Source: Prolixibacteraceae bacterium (lineage in GTDB: Bacteria > Bacteroidota > Bacteroidia > Bacteroidales > Prolixibacteraceae). Taken from it: a DNA stretch of 44,725 nt. The DNA is taken from positions 1-44,725 of the forward strand of contig JALOCD010000022.1 in the NCBI GenBank assembly GCA_023228025.1, written 5' to 3'. Positions 40,967 to 44,725 of the stretch are shown piece after piece. Each line of letters begins with the position of its first letter. Position 1 is the stretch's first letter. The translations under genes were made by a program, and so were the position numbers. The notes beneath the pieces were generated by a model that did no database searches, was not told where the DNA came from, and saw only the letters and a program-made list of their open reading frames with translations.

Positions 40967-42348
40967 TTATTTGTGCATATTCCCTCTCGAGTAGGAGAAG
41001 TAAACACCCACCATACACAGCCCTGCGAATATCATGTAGACAAACTGCGCGGTACCGACAAACATTTCGTTCGGGACCTGAGCTATTTGGGCACCGTGGA
41101 ACCGGGCGGAGAAGATCAGCATCACCAGGGTCATGCTGATCATCTGGCCAACAATGCGCATGGTGGAGGCGGTACCCGATGCGGTGCCGAGCTGTCGTTT
41201 CTCTACCGAACTCATGATGGTATTCATGTTGGGCGACGAGAAAAGGGCGAATCCGAACCCCATGAAAAGCAAAACTGCCACGATAAGCGGTTGCGGCGTA
41301 TTCTGATTGACAAAGGCGAGAAAAAGCAAACCAACCGCGTTCAGGAACATTCCTGTGGTTGCCAGGATGCGGGGTTCGATCCTGTCCGAAAGTTTACCGG
41401 CATAGGGCGAGAGGATGGCCATCACCAGCGGCTGCGAAATCAGGATAGCGCCCGCTGACTGCGGTGACAACCCTTTGACTTTCTGCAGGAAAAGGCTCAT
41501 AAGGAAGATGATGGAGGCGGTGGTGGAGTAGTTGATCAGCGCCGCCAAATTGGAGAAGGCGAACAACCTGTTTCTGGTAAAAAGAGCCGTGTCAAACAGT
41601 GGATGGGCCGATCTGCTGCACTGGACAACAAAAAGCACCAGCAGCAGGATCCCGAGCGCCAACAGGGCAAAACCGGTAGCCGCATGCAAATGGGAGGAGT
41701 AGTAAACAATCAGAAAAAGGGCTGAGCCATACAACAGGGCGCCGGTATAATCAAACTTTCCCGTGGATTTTGAGGAAGGATATTTTTCAATTTCAGGAAG
41801 GTGAGAAGGATCCCTAAAATGCCCAAAACGGAGGAGAAAAGGAAGATCGCCCTCCAGCCCAGATGCTGGGTGAGAATCCCTCCAACAAAGGGCCCCATGG
41901 CCAGGCCCAGATAGACTGCCGCGACACTGAACCCAAGCATTTTGCCCCTCTCGGATGGAGGGAAAGCGGAAATCAGTAGCGGGGCCCCGGTTGTCATGGT
42001 CATTGCCGCACCCAGTCCCTGCAAAACACGCATGCCTATCAGGAAGATCCCGGTAGGCGACAGGGCGCATAAAAATGTTGACAGGGCAAAAATCACCATC
42101 CCCAGCTTGAAGAGTTTCACCTCTCCTTTCAGATCCGCCAATCGACCGATGGGCAGCAGAAAGATGGCGGAGGAGAGCAGGTAAGAGGTGACGATCCAGG
42201 TGAGCGATACTGCATTCAGCGCAAACTCTTTTTCGATGGCCGGCAGCGCGATATTGACAGACGAGATAAGAAACGGCCCCAGGAATGAGGTGAGCGTGGC
42301 AACAGTGAGTACTGCTTTTTGGGTGTTGGTATGAGTCGTTGCAGTCAT
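40967..42348 (-). pseudogene. MFS drug exporter (DHA2-like) interrupted by a frameshift
   Basis: Two overlapping frames together make one MFS transporter of about 460 residues with roughly 14 helices. The 5' part starts at ATG 42348 (MTATTHTNTQKAV) with PIGRLADLKG (motif A) and RVLQGLGAAMTMTTGAPLL. The 3' part, in another frame, starts around GKFDYTGALLYG and runs to the natural C terminus at 40967 with YAGKLSDRIEPR. The switch falls near 41780-41800, in the region LTFLKLKN/EKYPSSKSTG, beside an AAAAA run. A one-base indel explains it; a sequencing error is as likely as real inactivation. If intact, it would export drugs or metabolites by proton exchange. Confidence 0.82.
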
Positions 42349-42362
42349 GATCAAAAATAAAA

Positions 42363-42540
42363 AATTATTACACAGAGTTACACAGAGGAAAAACACAGAG
42401 AACCACAGAGGTTAAGAAAATTCGTTTTATACTCTGTGAAACTCTGTGCTCCTCCGTGTAACTCTGTGTAATAATTTTAAAAATTACGATTTGAACTTTG
42501 CGCGCCTTTGCGGTCTTTCTTAGCGGTCTTTGCGTGAACC
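42363..42540. repeat. Palindromic 'ttacacagagttacacagagg' repeat
   Basis: TTACACAGAGTTACACAGAG is answered by CTCTGTGTAACTCTGTGTAA-type arms around 42430-42472. It is followed by a second word set (TTTGCGCGCCTTTGCGG, TTTGCGTGAACC) like the repeat at 17179. It separates the MFS gene from the mutA promoter. Confidence 0.75.
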
Positions 42541-42592
42541 TTTTTTATCCCAATCTTAAATTAAAATATATTCTCACGAAAAAGGAGGCTCT

Positions 42593-42627
42593 TTGTCAGG
42601 ATATTAAATTGGAAAGGATTAACTTTG
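42593..42627 (+). promoter_or_regulatory. Putative promoter of mutA
   Basis: The -7 box TAACTTTG (42620-42627) fits TAnnTTTG. TTG at 42593-42595 lies 24 bp upstream, slightly outside the usual 17-23 bp. The expected start near 42634 leaves a ~25-nt leader before ATG 42659. Confidence 0.45.
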
Positions 42628-42658
42628 CAACCTGATTTTTGCAAATAGTTATGATGCT

Positions 42659-44572
42659 ATGAATGAGAAAGATATAAAATTGCTCTCTGAATTTCCACCC
42701 ATATCCACCGCCACATGGGAGGAACAAATCAACATCGACCTGAAGGGAAAAGAGTACGAAAAGAGTCTGATCTGGAAAACCAACGAGGGCTTCAGCGTGC
42801 GTCCATACTACCGGGCCGAAAATATTGAGGGATTGGATTTTCCGGAGAGTTTTCCCGGCGAATACCCTTTCGTGCGCGGGAAAAGCGCCTCGGGAAACCG
42901 GTGGCTCATCCGGCAGGATATTCATGTAACCGATGCAGCATCAGCAAATAAAAAAGCCCTCGAAATTCTTAACAAAGGGATCACCTCCCTGGGTTTTATC
43001 TTCGAAGGATGCGGTAGGGTAACCGTGGATGAGCTGAAAACATTGCTCAACGGGATCCAACTGGAAGCAGTCGAGGTCAATTTCATCACCTCCTGCAAAA
43101 CCAAAGAATTTTTTGAAAAACTACTAGCGCTGCTCATCGAACTAAAAGCCGATCCTGCAACGCTCCACATGTCGGTAAACCACGATCCGATCGGAAGATT
43201 TACCTTGCGCGGAAAATTCTGCAAGAGTGAAGCTGAGGTTTTCGAGAAGGTAAAGACCATGGTGGAGTGGGGCGAAAAATTTCCGCACCTGCATCTGATC
43301 GCGGTAAATGGTGTAAACTTCAACAACGCCGGCGCCTCCATCGTGCAGGAGCTTGCATTTTCGCTGGCCATAGGCGCCGAATACATGACCAGGCTCACTG
43401 AGCTGGGTGTCGATGCGGCCCTGGCGGCGAAGAAGATCAGGTTCAATTTCGGAATCGGTGGTAACTATTTCATGGAGCTGGCCAAGCTGAGGGCCGCCCG
43501 AATGTTGTGGGCCAACATTGTCAAAGCGTACAACCCAATTTGCACTTGTAATGAATCGACCGGGAAAGGGGAGTTTTGTCCCTGTGCGGCCAAAATGTAT
43601 GCCCATTGCGAAACATCGACATGGAACATGACCGTTTACGATCCCTATGTCAACCTGCTTCGGACACAGACGGAAGCCATGTCTGCGGTGCTTGGAGGAG
43701 CGGATTCGATTACGGTTTTGCCTTTCGATGCGGTGTATGAAGAGCCTACCGCCTTTGCCGAGCGCATTGCCCGGAACCAGCAGTCGTTGCTGAAAGAGGA
43801 GGTGCACCTGGATAAGATCGCCGACCCTGCCGCGGGATCCTATTATATTGAAATGCTGACCGCTTCGATTGCGGAGCAGTCGTGGAAACTCTTCCTCGAA
43901 GTGCAGGACAAGGGTGGATTTGTAGCCGCTTTCAGGAGTGGTTTCGTCCAGTCGTTGGTCAATGAGATGGCCGATAAACGCCGGAAAGCGATCAGTTCAA
44001 GGCGAGAAAACATACTAGGGGTAAACCAGTTTCCAAATATCAACGAACAACTCGAACCGGGACTTCCAGCTTCACTCTTCGAAGCCGAAGACCAGACCGC
44101 TGAGGATGCGGAGGTGGAGACACTGAAACTTTTCAGGGGGGCTCAGCAGATTGAGGCCATCCGTTATGCCACCGACCTGTTCGCGGCCAAAAACGGACGG
44201 CCAAAAGCCTGTATGCTGCCGATCGGTAACCTGGCGATGCGGAAAGCAAGGGCACAGTTTGCCTGCAATTTTTTCGCGGCAGCCGGATACGAAGTGGTCG
44301 ACCACAACGGATTTGATACCATCGATGAGGGATTTCAATCCGTTTTGGATGCGAAAGCGAGCCTGGTGGTCCTTTGCAGTTCGGATGAAGAGTATGCCGC
44401 TTTAGCGCCTGAGCTTTTTGCCAAGTTGCGCAACCGAACCATCATGGTGGTTGCCGGAGCCCCTGCCTGCATGGATGAACTAAAAGCAATTGGTATTCAG
44501 AATTTTATCAACGTCAAAACCAATCTGTTGGAAGCGCTGACTGCATACAATAAAATGTTGGGAATTAAATAA
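42659..44572 (+). CDS. mutA: Methylmalonyl-CoA mutase small (beta) subunit
   Basis: A 637-residue subunit of the B12-dependent enzyme that interconverts succinyl-CoA and methylmalonyl-CoA in the propionate/succinate pathway. The TIM-barrel part (about 40-460) shows FPGEYPFVRGKSASGNRW, LAFSLAIGAEYM, RFNFGIGGNYFMELAKLRAA, LPFDAVYEEPTAFAERIARN and DPAAGSYYIE. The C-terminal flavodoxin-like domain (about 490-630) lacks the DxHxxG cobalamin ligand, as expected for the small, non-catalytic subunit. ATG 42659 follows the putative promoter. The large subunit mutB is normally next, but only a palindromic repeat follows before the window ends, so it must lie beyond 44725 or elsewhere. Confidence 0.93.
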   Translation: MNEKDIKLLSEFPPISTATWEEQINIDLKGKEYEKSLIWKTNEGFSVRPYYRAENIEGLDFPESFPGEYPFVRGKSASGNRWLIRQDIHVTDAASANKKALEILNKGITSLGFIFEGCGRVTVDELKTLLNGIQLEAVEVNFITSCKTKEFFEKLLALLIELKADPATLHMSVNHDPIGRFTLRGKFCKSEAEVFEKVKTMVEWGEKFPHLHLIAVNGVNFNNAGASIVQELAFSLAIGAEYMTRLTELGVDAALAAKKIRFNFGIGGNYFMELAKLRAARMLWANIVKAYNPICTCNESTGKGEFCPCAAKMYAHCETSTWNMTVYDPYVNLLRTQTEAMSAVLGGADSITVLPFDAVYEEPTAFAERIARNQQSLLKEEVHLDKIADPAAGSYYIEMLTASIAEQSWKLFLEVQDKGGFVAAFRSGFVQSLVNEMADKRRKAISSRRENILGVNQFPNINEQLEPGLPASLFEAEDQTAEDAEVETLKLFRGAQQIEAIRYATDLFAAKNGRPKACMLPIGNLAMRKARAQFACNFFAAAGYEVVDHNGFDTIDEGFQSVLDAKASLVVLCSSDEEYAALAPELFAKLRNRTIMVVAGAPACMDELKAIGIQNFINVKTNLLEALTAYNKMLGIK

Positions 44573-44577
44573 TATTT

Positions 44578-44703
44578 CAAATGAATACTTCGTGTTCCTT
44601 TGTGTAATCCTTTGTGACCTTCGTGGTAAAAAACAAGACGTAAAATTTAACCACAAAGAACTCAAAGGAATGCACGAAGGTTTCTCAAAGGTTTCACAAA
44701 GTG
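44578..44703. repeat. Palindromic 'accacaaagaactcaaagg' repeat after mutA
   Basis: CTTCGTG...CCTTTGTG...CCTTCGTGGT is answered by ACCACAAAG...CAAAGG...CACGAAGG. It is an imperfect long palindrome of the same family as 176-243 and 7959-8055. The window ends 22 bp later. Confidence 0.7.
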
Positions 44704-44725
44704 GGAAACGAGTAAAATATAGATC

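Overview
The window reads as chromosomal DNA of a Bacteroidota species, probably an environmental Bacteroidales/Marinilabiliales-type organism. Supporting signs are -7 promoter boxes of the TAnnTTTG type, several Fibrobacter-succinogenes-major-paralogous (FISUMP) lipoproteins, an NDH-2 dehydrogenase, a methylmalonyl-CoA mutase small subunit, and many palindromic intergenic repeats built from 'cacaaag', 'acgcaaagg' or 'acacagag' words. No rRNA, tRNA or CRISPR array was seen.

Layout. 1-171: 3' tail of a group II intron (domains V and VI). 271-4290: tight operon of an HD-domain phosphohydrolase, an MprF-type lysyl-phosphatidylglycerol synthase/flippase and a VirJ/AcvB-type secreted hydrolase. 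4290-6620: a c-type heme-binding protein and a MATE exporter between two inverted ~200-bp repeats. 6619-9320: NDH-2 and an OmpA-type lipoprotein with a terminator. 9466-11113: IS4-family element. 11350-18474: envelope locus with two LtaS-like membrane phospho-transferases, a TPR/YaiO-like barrel protein and a PAP2 phosphatase. 18918-21874: HEPN/MNT toxin-antitoxin pair, AAA/DUF4143 ATPase and a B3/B4-domain protein. 22063-33418: four secreted repeat or FISUMP lipoproteins, a double zinc-ribbon microprotein with a start-less second copy, and a membrane TPR-AraC regulator.

33707-40157 is the accessory core. Small toxin-antitoxin operons, all on the minus strand, alternate with compound repeat modules (a head, then exactly 42-bp units, then a tail or a 140-bp MITE-like element). 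Three modules end within about 25 bp of the 3' end of the operon that reads toward them. In several operons the antitoxin gene is intact and the toxin is broken: two HepT genes, one HigB-like gene, and a decayed RhuM gene nearby. VapBC is intact. I also found a 55-codon gene directly behind the GNAT-like gene and a 40-codon frame coupled to an orphan HTH gene.

40967-44725: an MFS exporter broken by one frameshift, then mutA with its own promoter. The mutB partner is not in view.

The strongest candidates for something new are (i) the repeat-punctuated array of operons with lost toxins, and (ii) the MprF-AcvB operon next to an LtaS-like locus, which suggests phosphatidylglycerol-centred envelope remodelling. 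All functions are inferred from sequence patterns; no searches were run.
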